This document shows positions 63,432 through 64,000 of a stretch of DNA of 64,000 nucleotides, in pieces; the stretch's first letter is position 1, and each line of letters opens with the position of its first letter. The notes under the pieces are model-generated. The model did no database searches. It saw only the letters and a list, made by a program, of their open reading frames with translations, and had not been told where the DNA came from. The translations under genes and the position numbers were made by a program. The DNA is from Brumimicrobium sp. (GTDB taxonomy: Bacteria > Bacteroidota > Bacteroidia > Flavobacteriales_D > Crocinitomicaceae), in contig JAMLGZ010000001.1 of NCBI GenBank assembly GCA_023957385.1, positions 1,350,923 through 1,414,922 on the forward strand, written 5' to 3'.

Positions 63432-64000
63432 GAAAATATCAATTACTATTTTTAATACTAACCTCTTGTGTGAGTGTCTTTTCCCAAGAATCTCTAAGAT
63501 TGAATATCCAACTTTCTGAAATGCCATATTATCGGCTTCATAAGATAGATGGAAATATATCTGCACGTTGGTACAACTTTATCACTACAGGAATTGGGTT
63601 GGAAATGAATACCCAGTCAAATCGAATGACATGTTCTATATTATACGGTCTTAATTCTAATTTGAGTCCACGTCAATATGGTACTTTCTCCTTTCAGAGT
63701 CACCTTATGGGATTATCTTACAAATTCTATCTTAAAAAAGAAAATAGTTTATTTGTTGGGATAAGTTTATTTACAGAAGTAGCTACTAACTATAAAGACA
63801 ATACGATGTGGAATTCTTTTAACCCTAGACCCCCCTTAACTTTACTCAAGCCATACAGTGGTCATAATGCACCTTTAAAATACTATCGTGAAAGCAATTT
63901 CTACCAATCCACACCCTTTATAGGTTTTGTACAAGCAGGGTATAATTTTAAAGTTACTCAAGCTTTTCATATTAGCCTTTCAGCAAGTTATGGTTTTCAG
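63428..64000 (+). CDS. Putative outer-membrane beta-barrel protein (partial, runs off window)
   Basis: An open frame of 191 codons begins at ATG 63428, overlapping the stop of the glycosidase-like gene by 4 bases (ATGA), and continues past the window end. It starts MRKYQLLFLILTSCVSVFSQ, a signal peptide. The rest alternates amphipathic strands (GLEMNTQSNRMTCSILYGLNS; SSHLMGLSYKFYLKKENSLF-like pattern), suggesting an outer-membrane barrel. Its C-terminus is missing here. It is probably the third gene of the operon. Confidence 0.7.
   Translation, partial: MRKYQLLFLILTSCVSVFSQESLRLNIQLSEMPYYRLHKIDGNISARWYNFITTGIGLEMNTQSNRMTCSILYGLNSNLSPRQYGTFSFQSHLMGLSYKFYLKKENSLFVGISLFTEVATNYKDNTMWNSFNPRPPLTLLKPYSGHNAPLKYYRESNFYQSTPFIGFVQAGYNFKVTQAFHISLSASYGFQ

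Overview
The window is a 64 kb stretch of an AT-rich (low-GC) chromosome from a member of the Bacteroidota, most likely the Flavobacteriales (Crocinitomicaceae/Flavobacteriaceae-like). The main evidence is a large set of secreted proteins ending in type IX secretion (T9SS) sorting domains of type A (YPNP...) and type B (gliding-associated, SPNGDG / TPDND). Further evidence is many promoter -7 boxes of the Bacteroidota form TAnnTTTG, few Shine-Dalgarno sequences, lipoproteins with short lipoboxes, and a TonB receptor/HmuY locus. No transposase, prophage, CRISPR array, tRNA or rRNA gene was found.

Layout. 1-2.7 kb (minus): lipoprotein, threonine aldolase and O-methyltransferase, with the RNase P RNA gene directly upstream. 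2.7-10.8 kb (minus): a T9SS protein, hisS, a zinc-ribbon coiled-coil protein with Nif3, two envelope proteins, and a Pit phosphate transporter with its PhoU-like partner. 10.9-15.4 kb: a TetR regulator divergent from dedA, terC and a PepSY-like lipoprotein; then tsaC with a repeat protein, divergent from a hotdog thioesterase. 15.5-26.8 kb: two paralogous PKD adhesins of about 1030 residues flanking folE, a sigma region-4-only protein, pheT and pepT. 26.9-31.7 kb (minus): a heme-type uptake operon of T9SS-exported HmuY, TonB receptor and HmuY lipoprotein, with an unusually structured promoter region. 31.9-33.9 kb (minus): a sulfur module of persulfide-dioxygenase-like MBL/rhodanese protein and TPMT-like methyltransferase. 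34-38.6 kb: a repeat protein and a giant T9SS adhesin. 38.8-44.4 kb: clpP, clpX, a membrane metallophosphoesterase and relA/spoT. 44.5-52.6 kb: a T9SS protein, fumarylacetoacetase, a T9SS peptidylarginine deiminase, rimO and a secreted protein. 52.7-58.1 kb (minus): class V aminotransferase, hydroxyacyl-CoA dehydrogenase, glycosyltransferase, efp and peroxiredoxin; oxyR is divergent from the peroxiredoxin. 59.1-59.7 kb: a non-coding element with terminal inverted repeats. 59.7-64 kb: an operon of tail-fibre-like protein, glycosidase-like T9SS protein and an outer-membrane barrel that runs off the window.

How the genes work together. Housekeeping genes (translation, proteolysis, stringent response) alternate with cell-surface cassettes. 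The best candidates for something new are the control region at 31.5-31.7 kb and the inverted-repeat element at 59.2-59.6 kb. The control region has four TGTCAT hexamers at exact 11-bp spacing, which resemble pho boxes, plus a Fur-like 9-1-9 palindrome and a 16-bp palindrome between the -33 and -7 boxes. Other candidates are a membrane phosphoesterase with an internal Tat motif, a sigma region-4-only protein coupled to folE, and a homologue of the Porphyromonas peptidylarginine deiminase. All identifications come from reading motifs; no database search was run.
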